DNA from: CAWAMD01 sp963783045
Lineage (GTDB): Bacteria; Actinomycetota; Nitriliruptoria; Nitriliruptorales; Nitriliruptoraceae
Assembly: GCA_963783045.1 (NCBI GenBank)
Contig: CAWAMD010000011.1
Location: 45,896 to 109,895 of the forward strand
Direction of reading: 5' to 3'
DNA length: 64,000 nucleotides
The translations under genes and the position numbers were made by a program. Position 1 is the stretch's first letter, and each line of letters starts with the position of its first letter. Of the stretch, positions 8,655 through 16,753 are shown piece after piece. The notes under the pieces were generated by a model that was not told the origin of the DNA, did no database searches, and worked only from the letters and a program-made list of their open reading frames with translations.

Positions 8655-9804
8655 GTGTTGTCGCAGCAGACGTTGTGGTCGAGGTTTCGCTCGTGGCCGT
8701 GGTGGGCGCGTGTCGCTGCGTGGGTGGTTGCCTGGCCGGTGCTCGGAGCGCTGTGGCTGTGGGGCCGCGGGCCGGGGCGGTCTCGTCGCGTGGCGGCGCT
8801 CGCGGTGCTGCTGATCGGTGGCACCGTGTGGGCGGCGGCGCTCGCCGCGCCGTTCGCACCGGCGCCGGCGTCGGCCCCCGCGGCGGCCTCGCCACCCGGA
8901 CCCGACGGCTCGTTGCACGCGGCGGGTGCTGCGTCGACACCGTCTCGGACCGCGCCGCCGTCACCCTCCCTGACCGCCACACCATCGTCGACGGGCGCAC
9001 CGTCGCCGACCGGCGCCCCGCCGCCGTTGCCGTCGGCATCTTCGACGCTGGCGGCAGCCCCGGCGCGGGCGGCGACCCCGCCCTCGGCGTCGCCCACCCT
9101 CGAGGTCGGCGCCAGCGACGACGGCGGCCGTCACGGCGACATGGACCGTGTTCCACGTGGTCGACGGCGACACCGTGGACGTGCGCGACGGCGCGGGGCG
9201 GCAGGAGCGCGTCCGCGTCGTCGGCATCGACACGCCCGAGACCGGGGAGTGCGGGTTCGAGCGTGCCTCCGCGGCGATGGCCGACCTGGTAATGGACCGG
9301 CCGGTGGTGCTGACCGCCGGGGCGCGGGACGACCGTGACCGCTACGGCCGCATCCTGCGCTACGTCGACGTGGACGGGACCGACGCCGGACTGAGCCTGA
9401 TCCGGCGTGGGTTGGCGATCGCCCGGTACGACTCCCGGGACGGCTACGGACGCCACCCGCGCGAGGACGCCTACGTTGCCGCCGACGCCGCGGCGCCGGA
9501 CGTGACCTGTGGCGCGCCGTCGCCGTCTCCCCCGTCGTCTTCGCCGCCCCCGTCGTCCGCGGCGCCGTCCTCGCCGGCTTCAGCACCCCCACCGCCGGCG
9601 TCGTCCGCGCCGTCGTCGGCCAACGGGTGGGGCTCCTCGAGCTGTGACCCGGCCTACGACCCGTGCGTCCCGCCGGTCGCGGAGGTCGGTGATCTCGACT
9701 GCGCCGACATCCGCACGCACTATCCCGACGGTGTCACGGTCGATCGGTCACACGGCGATCCGCACCGCCTCGACGGGGACGAGGACGGCCGCGGCTGCGA
9801 GTAG
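8655..9804 (+). pseudogene. Membrane-anchored SNase-like nuclease with excalibur tail, frameshifted
   Basis: Two reading frames together make one protein. From GTG 8655 the first frame encodes two hydrophobic segments and then a Pro/Ser/Ala linker, as in an exported nuclease. The second frame encodes the staphylococcal nuclease fold: TWTVFHVVDGDTVDV, GIDTPETGECG, RDRYGRILRYV, LIRRGLA. A Ser/Pro linker and a C-terminal excalibur calcium-binding motif follow (DLDCADIRTHY ... DGDEDGRGCE). The switch from frame to frame falls at about 9105-9130 and behaves as one extra base. If the shift is a sequencing error the product is an intact extracellular nuclease of about 380 residues. Otherwise only a short form from GTG 9148 could be made. 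Confidence 0.8.
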
Positions 9805-9870
9805 TCGGGCCCCGGCTGCTCGTAGTCGGCGCCGGCGCGGGCCCTGGCGACCGGCGCCCGACGGTCGGCT

Positions 9871-9921
9871 GCGCTCACCGCACCGCCGTCGCCTTCAGCG
9901 CTCACCGCACCGCCGTCGCCT
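9871..9921. repeat. Direct duplication of the ridA 3' end
   Basis: A 24-bp block (GCGCTCACCGCACCGCCGTC followed by GCCT) occurs at 9871-9894 and again at 9898-9921, a 27-bp period. The second copy encodes the last residues and stop of ridA; the first is just outside the gene. This is a recent tandem duplication. Confidence 0.8.
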
Positions 9922-10297
9922 CGAGCTCGATGAGCAGCTCGGGTCGAGCCAGCCCCGCCACGCCCAGCAGCGTCGCCGCGTACCGGCACCCGGCCTCGTC
10001 GAGCCGTGCCTGCAGTGCCGGCCGGGCGGCGACGTAGGCTCCGAGGTCGGTGGTGTAGGTGTTGAGGCGGACCACGTCGGCCAGCGCGTAGCCGGCCTTC
10101 CCGAGCAGCGTCTCGAGGTTGTCGAGCGCACGCAGCCCCTGCGCCTGCATGTCTCCCGCGTGGATCGGGGTGCCGTCGTCGTCGACGGACACGACGCCGG
10201 CGCAGTACAGGACCCGCCCCGCCCCGACGGTCTCGTTGGCCTGCACGAAGCCGGCCCGGTCCTGCCAGGTCCAGGGGTTGATGACGTGGCGCTCCAT
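9902..10297 (-). CDS. RidA/YjgF family protein
   Basis: This is a 131-residue RidA-like protein. Family members form trimers; many deaminate reactive enamine/imine intermediates, and others serve ring-cleavage or polyketide pathways. The recognisable stretches are YCAGVVSVDDDG near residues 31-42, GLRALDNLETLLGKAGYALADVVRLNTY in the middle, and ATLLGVAGLARPELLIELEATA at the end. The arginine used by classical RidA to bind the carboxylate (in the family's ...R.. near residue 105) is not clear here; the position reads GLARPEL. It sits 60 bp upstream of, and on the same strand as, the end of the luciferase-like/VOC gene, so the two may be co-transcribed. Confidence 0.87.
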   Translation of the reverse strand: MERHVINPWTWQDRAGFVQANETVGAGRVLYCAGVVSVDDDGTPIHAGDMQAQGLRALDNLETLLGKAGYALADVVRLNTYTTDLGAYVAARPALQARLDEAGCRYAATLLGVAGLARPELLIELEATAVR

Positions 10298-10357
10298 GGT
10301 CGTTCCTTTCGTCCTGTGGAGCAGGGTGATCGTCGCCGGGCGCCGGTGGTGCGCCCG

Positions 10358-11293
10358 TCAGGCGAGGACCGGCGGCAGCGCCAGCGACAGGGCGATTCCG
10401 TCGGGGTCTTTGAAGTTAAGGATCGGGCCGGTCGCCATCTCGACCACCCCGGAGTGGGGGATCCCGCGTGCGTCCAGCCCGGCCGCCCAGGCCGCGAGCG
10501 CGTCGCGGTCGGCAACCGCGAAGCAGAGGTGGTCGAGCCCGACGCACGTCGGGTCGAACACGCCCTCGCCCGTTGCCGGGAACCGGACCAGCCCGACGAT
10601 CAGGGCGGTGCCGGGCATGCGCATGATGACGGTGGCGCGGGTGTCGTTCGCCTCGCGGAAGAGCTCCTCGAAGCCGAACAGGTCCGCGTACCACGCGGCG
10701 CTGCGGTCGAGGTCGGTCACGGTCAGTCCGACGTGGCGGAATCCGGTCACCTTCATGGGTGGCACCTCCGACTCGGGCGTGGCCCGTGCCGCCGGGGCGG
10801 CGGCAGGCGTGGTCGCGAAGCGGTAGGACGCGGCGACGAGGCGCCACACGACCTCGAGCTCGTCGCGGTCCCGTGGGGCGTAGACCATGACGACCGTCGG
10901 CGGGAGCTCGCCCGTCGCCACGAGGTAGTGGTGCTCGGCCCAGCCTGCGGCGATCGCCTGCCGCGCCAGCGACTCGGGCAGCGTGAGGTGCAGGCTGAGG
11001 TCGGGCACCGGGTGGAGATGGGCGAACTCCCGGCCGGCAAAGAAGGCGGAGCGCGGGCCGGTCGGCAGGGCGTCGGTGAGCACCGCCGCCCGCGCCCCCT
11101 GGACGGACACGCCGCTCGGCGCCTCGTCGACGCCAGGCAGCGCGAACAGTCGCCGTGCCAGCTCCATGCGGATCACCGGGTCGTCGGGCTGCTGGTCGAG
11201 CTGTTGGTGCGGCAGGGCGGTGGTCGTCGCGGGGCGGGGTCCTCGCCTGGCGGGCAGGCCGACCGCTACGCTGACATCACCTTGTGTATTCAT
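10358..11293 (-). CDS. Luciferase-like (DUF5519) domain fused to a VOC/glyoxalase domain
   Basis: This is a 311-residue fusion. Residues about 40-160 match the small luciferase-family DUF5519 pattern: LFALPGV, FAHLHPVPDLSLHLTLP, GWAEHHYLV, VYAPRDRDELEVVW. Residues 180-311 are a VOC/glyoxalase domain (VTGFRHVGLTVTDLDRSAAWYADLFGFEEL ... GLDHLCFAV ... FKDPDGIALSLAL) with the usual metal-ligand His and Glu-type positions. ATG 10756, at the start of the VOC part, has GGAGGTG 6 bases upstream, so the VOC domain may also be made separately. The first ATG lies inside an AT-rich promoter-like patch, so a later start (ATG near 11166) or leaderless translation is possible. It is divergent from a TetR gene. 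Confidence 0.75.
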   Translation of the reverse strand: MNTQGDVSVAVGLPARRGPRPATTTALPHQQLDQQPDDPVIRMELARRLFALPGVDEAPSGVSVQGARAAVLTDALPTGPRSAFFAGREFAHLHPVPDLSLHLTLPESLARQAIAAGWAEHHYLVATGELPPTVVMVYAPRDRDELEVVWRLVAASYRFATTPAAAPAARATPESEVPPMKVTGFRHVGLTVTDLDRSAAWYADLFGFEELFREANDTRATVIMRMPGTALIVGLVRFPATGEGVFDPTCVGLDHLCFAVADRDALAAWAAGLDARGIPHSGVVEMATGPILNFKDPDGIALSLALPPVLA

Positions 11294-11339
11294 GATGTGT
11301 AATCATGTTCCACATTTCTGGTCGCGTCAAGAGGTGATC
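11271..11339. promoter_or_regulatory. Divergent promoter/operator between the VOC fusion and TetR
   Basis: This AT-rich patch lies in very GC-rich DNA. Reading leftward, TTGACG is followed 17 bases later by CATGAT, a plausible promoter. Reading rightward, TGTAAT at 11298 is a good -10 box. The inverted repeat CATGA-N7-TCATG (11291-11307) overlaps both and is a candidate TetR operator. All of this is by eye. Confidence 0.4.
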
Positions 11340-11978
11340 ATGCCGAGATCCGGCAAGACCGAGCGGGGACGCAGGACCCGGGCCCGCATCGCGGAGGCGG
11401 CGACGCGCCTGTTCGTGGCGCAGGGCTACCTCGACACGACGATGGCGGCGATCGCCGCTGAGGCCGGTGTGGCCGTCCAGACGCTCTACCTCGCGTTCGG
11501 CTCGAAGGCCGCCATCCTGGCCGCTGCCCACGACCGGGCTGTCGCCGGCGACGATGTACCGCTCCCCGTCCTCGATCGCCCCTGGGTCGCCGAAGCACGC
11601 GCTGCAGCCGAGGGGCTGGAGGCGCTGACGATCGTGGTCGACAACGCACTGGCGATCGTGGAGCGGGTCAGCCCGATCTACGGGGTCATCCAGGCGGCGG
11701 CCGCCGACCCGGACGTGGGCGAGCTGCTCGAGCGGACGAAGGCCCAGCGCCTCGCCACGGTGGCCGTGCTCGCCGACGTGCTCGCGGCCAAGCCCGGGTT
11801 CGCATCCACGCACTCCGTCGACGAGACCACCGACATCCTCTACGGGCTGATCAGCGACGAGCTCCACCGTCTGCTCGCGGTCGAGCGCAGCTGGTCACCG
11901 AAGGACTGGAAGGCGTGGGTGCACCGTACGGCCGCGTTCCACCTCTTCCCCGGCGCGGTCCCGTCGGTGTCCAGCTGA
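11340..11978 (+). CDS. TetR family transcriptional regulator
   Basis: This is a 212-residue TetR repressor. The N-terminal helix-turn-helix is clear: TRARIAEAATRLFVAQGYLDTTMAAIAAEAGVAVQTLYLAFGSKAAIL spans about residues 13-60. The C-terminal half is the family's variable ligand-binding region. ATG 11340 has AGAGGTG 3-9 bases upstream. Its position, divergent from the luciferase-like/VOC fusion and RidA genes across a short AT-rich spacer with an inverted repeat, suggests that it controls those genes and itself. Confidence 0.9.
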   Translation: MPRSGKTERGRRTRARIAEAATRLFVAQGYLDTTMAAIAAEAGVAVQTLYLAFGSKAAILAAAHDRAVAGDDVPLPVLDRPWVAEARAAAEGLEALTIVVDNALAIVERVSPIYGVIQAAAADPDVGELLERTKAQRLATVAVLADVLAAKPGFASTHSVDETTDILYGLISDELHRLLAVERSWSPKDWKAWVHRTAAFHLFPGAVPSVSS

Positions 11979-12176
11979 GCTCGGCGACCTCCCGGGTCGA
12001 CACGACCGCAGCCAGCGGGACGCCTCTGCGCTGATGGGCGTGGCGACGCCCGATGGACCTGCCGGCGCGGGTCGTCGGCGTGCAACCCACCCAGATGTGC
12101 CGGTCACCCCTACCCTCGATGGCGTGGCCGGCGCGATGGCCGAGGCCCGTGCCGGCACCCAACCGAAGGAGGCGGG

Positions 12177-12368
12177 ATGGCCGGGGGCGGCAACGGGTGG
12201 TGGGGCTCGACGCGCCATGAGGACCAGGCCGAGCTGTTCGTCGAGGACCGTGTCCGGAACCGTCCTGGGCCTCGGCGATCGCGCCGCGAGCGTCGCTGGG
12301 CAGCGTGGTTCCTCGCCGCCGCCGTCGTCGTCGCGATCGTCGCGGGCGTGCTCCAAGCAGTCCTCTGA
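12177..12368 (+). CDS. Small single-pass membrane protein
   Basis: This is a 63-residue protein with a polar, arginine-rich N-terminal part (RPGPRRSRRERR) and one transmembrane segment at residues 42-63 (AAWFLAAAVVVAIVAGVLQAVL). This predicts an inside-positive, C-out topology. A strong ribosome binding site, AAGGAGG, lies 4 bases before the ATG, which is the main support for this being real. It overlaps the antisense extension of the HNH frame, which I take as non-coding. Function unknown. Confidence 0.55.
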   Translation: MAGGGNGWWGSTRHEDQAELFVEDRVRNRPGPRRSRRERRWAAWFLAAAVVVAIVAGVLQAVL

Positions 12369-12570
12369 CGGCGCTGCCGTCGCGCGATCGTGCTCGAAGC
12401 GGTGGCCTGATGCCCGGGGACGCTCGCCTCCCACCAGGCGGACGTCCGGCGCTGCCGAGGACGGCGCCATGGACGACGACTCGGCGACGTAGACGCCGCG
12501 GCTCTCGGCCGACGTGTCAGGCGGCGTTGCGGGACCGAAGAGGCGCAGCGGCCCCGCGTGTTCGGTCTCG

Positions 12571-13917
12571 TCACCCGGCGCACGTTCGGGGACGTCGTGG
12601 CGGGACGCCGCGGTCGGTCCGGCTCGTGGTCCCGCGGTCGATCCGGCGCGCCCCGCGGCCGGTCGTTTCGAAACGGTGGCGGGGCCGGCACGCGTGTACG
12701 CGACCGGCGTCCCATCGGTGCGGAGGATGACCGGATGGCGATCGACGAACTCGACGGTGTAGGCGCCGCGGTCGAACAGACGGTGGTGCCGCCGGCACAG
12801 CAGCCCGGAACGTCTCGAGCGAGATCCTGCCCTGGTGTCGGTACGGAACGTAGAAGTGCGCCACGTCGCACCAGCGTCCGGGCATGTCGCAGCCCGACCA
12901 GATGCAGGTCTCGTCGCGTAGCCGCAGCGCCTTCCACAGGCCGACGGGGACATACCGGGTCTGGTGGGACACGCCCAGCGGCAGCCAGTCCACGTCGGTG
13001 AGTACGGCGGCATACCGACTGTTGCCCAGCACGCGGGTGAGCTCGTCGTAGGGCAGCGGACCCGTGTGCTCGAGCTCCCCGGCGCCCCGCTGGTCGCGCA
13101 GCACGTGGTCGTTGACGAGCACGGAGACGTGCGGGACGACGCCGTGGTTCGCAGGGGCCTCGCCGGCACGCAACGCCGCCGAGGCCACGTCGATCAGCGC
13201 GTCCCAGGTGCGCTGCTCGGGTGTGCGCTGTTCGTCGGCCGCGTCCGGACGCCGGAACGCGTCGACCGCGGTGTGCAGGATCTCGGCGTCCTCGCCGACG
13301 CCCTCACCCCTGATCACGGTGGTCCCCGACGGCGTCTGGGTGATCGCCGCACGACGGTTCGCGTGCTGGGTATCGAGACGCTCCATGGCCGCGTCCGGAT
13401 CATGCTCGGCGAGCAGCCGACGGCAGGTTCGCCCGAACTCCACCGGGGACTCGTCGGCCGCGGCCTCGCACAGCCGCGCCTCGAACCGGTCCCGTCGCTC
13501 GCCGGTGAACCCGGCCAGGGTCTGGGCGAGCAGCTCGACGTGCCGGCGGGTGATCTTCCCCTGCCGGAACAGCCGGCGGCCCCTCTGCAGCGACTCCAGG
13601 TGCCGCCCCGCCTTCAGCTCACGCTTGGCCTGGGAGGGGTCGAGCTTCAAATCGTCCGCGTAGTCCTTCTGCACGTCCCGCGACGCGCGCTCGGGTGCAC
13701 GGTCGTCATCGGGGCGCTCCTGGCGTGCCTGCTCCGCCGACCGGCGCGCACGCGCCGCCACGAGCTCGGTCCGGTGCGCCTCCAGCCGACGCTCGATGCG
13801 ATGCTCGACCCGGGTGATCTCGCGCAGCGTCGCGTCGTCGAGCTCGTCGGCCCGCACAGCGGTCAGCGCATCCGACGCAGCTTCGAGCTGCGCGACGAGC
13901 TGGTGCGCATCCGGCAC
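12571..13917 (-). pseudogene. DUF222/HNH endonuclease (13E12-repeat type), frameshifted in the HNH domain
   Basis: This is an HNH endonuclease of the DUF222 family, which includes the 13E12 repeat proteins of mycobacteria. GTG 13917 has GGAGAGGGG just upstream. The DUF222 part runs through about residue 330. The HNH zinc and catalytic segment begins as CIWSGCDMPGRWCDVAHF. After SLET the frame changes at 12804-12810: the conserved continuation GLLCRRHHRLFDRGAYTVEF lies in the next frame, consistent with one extra C. As read, the protein loses its HNH histidines and ends in a nonsense tail at 12571. The shifted frame has no clear stop before 11895. A perfect LexA box lies 27 bp upstream. Confidence 0.8.
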
Positions 13918-14301
13918 GGTCCGTTCCCCTCTCCTACGATTGCTCGAACGTATGTTCGAGTCTAGCGGCGCGCTGTGACAGGGGGAAACTCGCGCTGGGC
14001 CCGATGTGGACAACGTCGACCGTTCGAGCGGCAGCCCCGAGTCGGGCGGCGCCGTCCGCCGCCGAAGGACGTGTCCGCGCCCGTCGAGCGCCTGGGCCCG
14101 GGTGCTGCTCGACCATGCGGCCGCGTCTCACTGCTGGATGTTGTCCACGATCCCGTCGCAGTCGTCGTCGAGGGGTCCTGATCGGTGGCGGACCGCTGCT
14201 TCTTCGAGCCTCTCGGCACTAGCTGGAGTCCCCCCATGGCGGGCATCACGGCGAGCGGGACGATCGCGCGGCGAAGCGGCGTGTCCGGGCGGACCTCGTG
14301 A
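13918..14301. other. Gap with SOS promoter and no supported gene
   Basis: Apart from the LexA box at 13944-13959, I see no gene here. A short antisense reading near 14128-14180 contains a DDDCDG-like acidic motif but is too short and isolated to call. Confidence 0.5.
13944..13959 (-). promoter_or_regulatory. LexA (SOS) box of the HNH gene
   Basis: The 16-mer TCGAACGTATGTTCGA is a perfect palindrome at both half-sites and matches the actinobacterial LexA consensus TCGAAC-N4-GTTCGA exactly. It ends 27 bases before the GTG start of the HNH gene. SOS control of 13E12-family genes is known from Mycobacterium tuberculosis, so this placement fits the family. Confidence 0.9.
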
Positions 14302-14881
14302 AGACCACATCCCCACGACCTGCCCCGACGACATCACCCCGAGGTCACCGCGATCGTCGGCGCGGGCGCGGACGTCGGCGTGCTGGAGCAGCAGCTGGAC
14401 CAGCTCGGGACACGCAGCCGGGTGGTGGCGACCTCCGTGTTCGGCGGGGCGTCGACGACGAGCGCGATGGCTGCTCTGCAGAGCACCGGAGCGCGCCTGC
14501 GCGTGGTGAACGCGTCGCAGGGCACCTGCCATCCCAAGGTCTTCGTGGCCCGGACGGGGCGCGCGTCAGAGCCATCGTCGGCTCGAGGACCTGACCTCCG
14601 GGTTGGTGACCAACGTCGAGGTCGGTGTCCTGCTCGACGGCGCGCCCGACGAGCCCAAGCTGGATCGGGCCTGGTCCGTCGCGTCAGCGCTCTGGAAACC
14701 AGGAGGCCGCCCGTGGTGGCAACCGCTCGCTGCGGAAGTCCCGGACGAGACCGTCCCGGCCGACCTTCTCCGTGCCCTGCAGGCGGCGGTCGCAGTCGAC
14801 CCGGTGTTTCCGACGCTGCAGAGTCGCAAGCCCAACCGCGTCACCGAGGTGACCCGATCGGGGCTCTGGGCCGGGCACTAG
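14302..14881 (+). pseudogene. Decayed PLD-like nuclease/transferase-domain protein
   Basis: Three frames must be joined to recover one PLD-like half-domain. The first gives VLEQQLDQLGTRSRVVATSVFGG, then STGARLRVVNASQGTCHPKVFVART, the second RVRAIVGS, and the third LTSGLVTNVEVGVLLDG. This matches the HxK...GS-LT arrangement of PLD-like domains fused to or near helicases. There is no convincing start upstream (a stop lies at 14299). The end TAG is inside the first unit of the downstream 36-bp repeat. At least two shifts between 14545 and 14600 make this a likely remnant rather than a sequencing error. Confidence 0.6.
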
Positions 14882-15030
14882 TGCGTTCGAGCACGCACGC
14901 GTACCGCCCCGCACTAGTGCGTTCGAGCACGCACGCGTACCGCCGCGCACTAGTGCGTTCGAGCACGCACGCGTACCGCCGCGCACTAGTGCGTTCGAGC
15001 ACGCACGCGTTTCGCAACGCACTCGTGCGC
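14875..15030. repeat. 36-bp tandem repeat with a GCACTAGTGC palindrome
   Basis: GCACTAGTGC starts at 14875, 14911, 14947 and 14983, and a variant GCACTCGTGC starts at 15019, exactly 36 bp apart. Each unit continues with GTTCGAGCACGCACGCGTAC. The units are nearly identical and have no spacers between them, so this is a tandem array and not a CRISPR. Confidence 0.92.
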
Positions 15031-15436
15031 AACGGTGGCGATCGGGTCGCATGCGGAACACGCCGTAGTTCGAAACGGAAGCCTCGGCACGCAAGGGCCG
15101 CCTGCCCAGGAGATACCAGCGTGGGATATTCACGCTCGCCCGGTGTCGCAGCACCGCTGCCCGGCCGCGCGAACTGCGTGAGGAACGTCCCTTCCTCCAT
15201 GGCGGGGTCCCTCAGGACCCTCGCTTCCGCCAGCGCCGCCGGCGCTGCCTCCCGGCGCCGTCGGTCGCCTGCGCCGCCTCGGACTCGCGGCTTCCTGTCG
15301 CGGTCCAGGCCCGGTAGTCGTTGGCTCCGGTGCTGACCGTGAACTCCGACCCCGCTTCCGTCGCTGCTGTCGTCATCGGCCGTCCCGACGGTCCTCTTGA
15401 TACCGCGCGTCGACCACGGGGCCGCGAACCGAAAGA
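15031..15436. other. Gene-free stretch
   Basis: About 400 bases between the 36-bp repeat and the ATPase operator. I see no start/Shine-Dalgarno pair or protein family match on either strand. GC content is lower near the ends than in the flanking genes. Confidence 0.5.
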
Positions 15437-15468
15437 CCCACTACTATCCAGTGGGTTATTACCCACTG
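15437..15468. promoter_or_regulatory. Palindromic operator upstream of the AAA ATPase
   Basis: CAGTGGGT-TATT-ACCCACTG (15449-15468) is a perfect inverted repeat in an AT-rich patch 23 bp upstream of the ATPase start. A third half-site, ACCCACT, lies at 15437. The arrangement looks like an autoregulatory operator, but the binding protein is unknown. Confidence 0.65.
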
Positions 15469-15491
15469 ATCTACAGAGGGATACCTGCCGC

Positions 15492-16577
15492 ATGGAGACG
15501 TCGCCGTTCCCCTACCAGGGACCGCTCGCGCCCGGACAGGTCCGGGGGCGCGACGAGCTGCTCACCGAGCTGACGGAGCGGGTCTCCGAGCGACGCGTGA
15601 CGGCCCTGCTGGGCCCGCGGCGTTTCGGCAAGACCTCGGTGCTGCGCCGCCTGGCCGCCGACCTGTCCGAGGTCTCGACCATCTTCATCGATCTGTTCGG
15701 GGTGCAGACGGACGCGGACCTGGTGGTCCGCCTGTCGACGGCGATGCGCGCGGCGGTCCCGGCCGTCCGCGAACATGCCGTGGAGCTCTCGGTCGAGGCG
15801 GGTATCGACCTCGCCGGGGTGCAGGCCAAGCTCGCCCTCTCGCCCCGGCAGCGGCCGGATGCGCGCCTTCTCTACGGCGAGCTGGTACGCATGCTCGCCG
15901 CCGTGTCGGAACGCACCACGCTGCTCGTGGTCTTCGACGAGTTCCAGTCCATCACCGCCGTCGAGGGTGCCGCAGCGATCCTGCGCACGTCCCTTCAGGA
16001 CCACTACCAGCGGCTCGGGCTGATCTTCGCCGGCTCGGCGCCGTCGGCGATGCACGACATCTTCACCCGCCACGACCAGCCGTTCTTCAACCAGGCGGAT
16101 CTTCTGACCATCGAGCCCCTGTCGCGAGCGGCCGTGCACGACATCGTCAACGACGGCTTTCGTTCCACCGGCCGCACCCCCGGGGCGGTCGCCGACCAGA
16201 TATTCGATCTCACGTGGGGGCACCCGCAACGAACGATGCGCGCCGCGGACGAGGTGTGGCGCCACACCGAGCCGACCACGGCCGCCGACCGCGTGTGGGG
16301 CCGGTCGCTGATCGCGCTGCGCGGGGCGGAGGCCGCCACGCTGGCCGCCACCTACGGCGACCTCAACGGGACCGAGAAGAAGGTCGTGCGGGTCTACGCC
16401 AACCATGGGGCGATCTACGGGTCCGCGGCCGAGCGACTCCGCCTGTCCCCCGGCGCCGCCGACCACGCCCGCGGCAAGCTGCTCGCCGACGGGAAGCTCT
16501 GGAAGACCGCCGACGACGAGATCGTCGTCACCGACCCGCTCTTCGCCGACTGGCTGCGCGAGCGTCTCCCGCTCTGA
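15492..16577 (+). CDS. AAA/STAND-like ATPase with C-terminal winged-helix region
   Basis: This is a 361-residue P-loop ATPase like the archaeal-type ATPase family. It has an N-terminal GRDELLTELTERV, Walker A LLGPRRFGKTSVL near residues 38-50, Walker B LLVVFDEFQSI near 139-149, and FAGSAPSAM as a sensor-like motif. The C-terminal 100 residues look like a winged helix (VVRVYANHGAIYGSAAERLRLS ... ADGKLWKTADDEIVVTDPLFADWL). Such single-gene ATPases are scattered in genomes, often near mobile or defence genes, with roles not well defined. ATG 15492 follows AGAGGGATA. A palindromic operator lies just upstream. It is convergent with the helicase gene. Confidence 0.8.
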   Translation: METSPFPYQGPLAPGQVRGRDELLTELTERVSERRVTALLGPRRFGKTSVLRRLAADLSEVSTIFIDLFGVQTDADLVVRLSTAMRAAVPAVREHAVELSVEAGIDLAGVQAKLALSPRQRPDARLLYGELVRMLAAVSERTTLLVVFDEFQSITAVEGAAAILRTSLQDHYQRLGLIFAGSAPSAMHDIFTRHDQPFFNQADLLTIEPLSRAAVHDIVNDGFRSTGRTPGAVADQIFDLTWGHPQRTMRAADEVWRHTEPTTAADRVWGRSLIALRGAEAATLAATYGDLNGTEKKVVRVYANHGAIYGSAAERLRLSPGAADHARGKLLADGKLWKTADDEIVVTDPLFADWLRERLPL

Positions 16578-16753
16578 CCGACGGCCGGCGTCGCGGTGCC
16601 GCTGCAGCGTCTCGTCACCGGGCCTGCGGCCAGTAGAGCTCGAAGACGCGCCGTCACACTCACGGGCATGCAGCACCTGTGGCGCCGACCCGTCCGCCGC
16701 GTCCGACGCGGCCGACGCCTCCCCGCTCATGGTCCTCCCGCTCCGTCACGTGC

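Noticed and set aside
11895..12800. Extension of the shifted HNH frame through the small membrane protein gene
   Set aside because: After the HNH motif the residues become low-complexity and run antisense to a gene with a strong ribosome site. I take only the HNH part as meaningful.
14128..14180. Minus-strand DDDCDGIVDN motif resembling a calcium-binding or thrombospondin-type repeat
   Set aside because: Too short and isolated, with no start or matching domain around it. It may be chance or a tiny leftover.
14875..15030. 36-bp repeats that could be read as a CRISPR array
   Set aside because: The units are directly adjacent with a constant 36-bp period, so there are no spacers. No cas gene is nearby.
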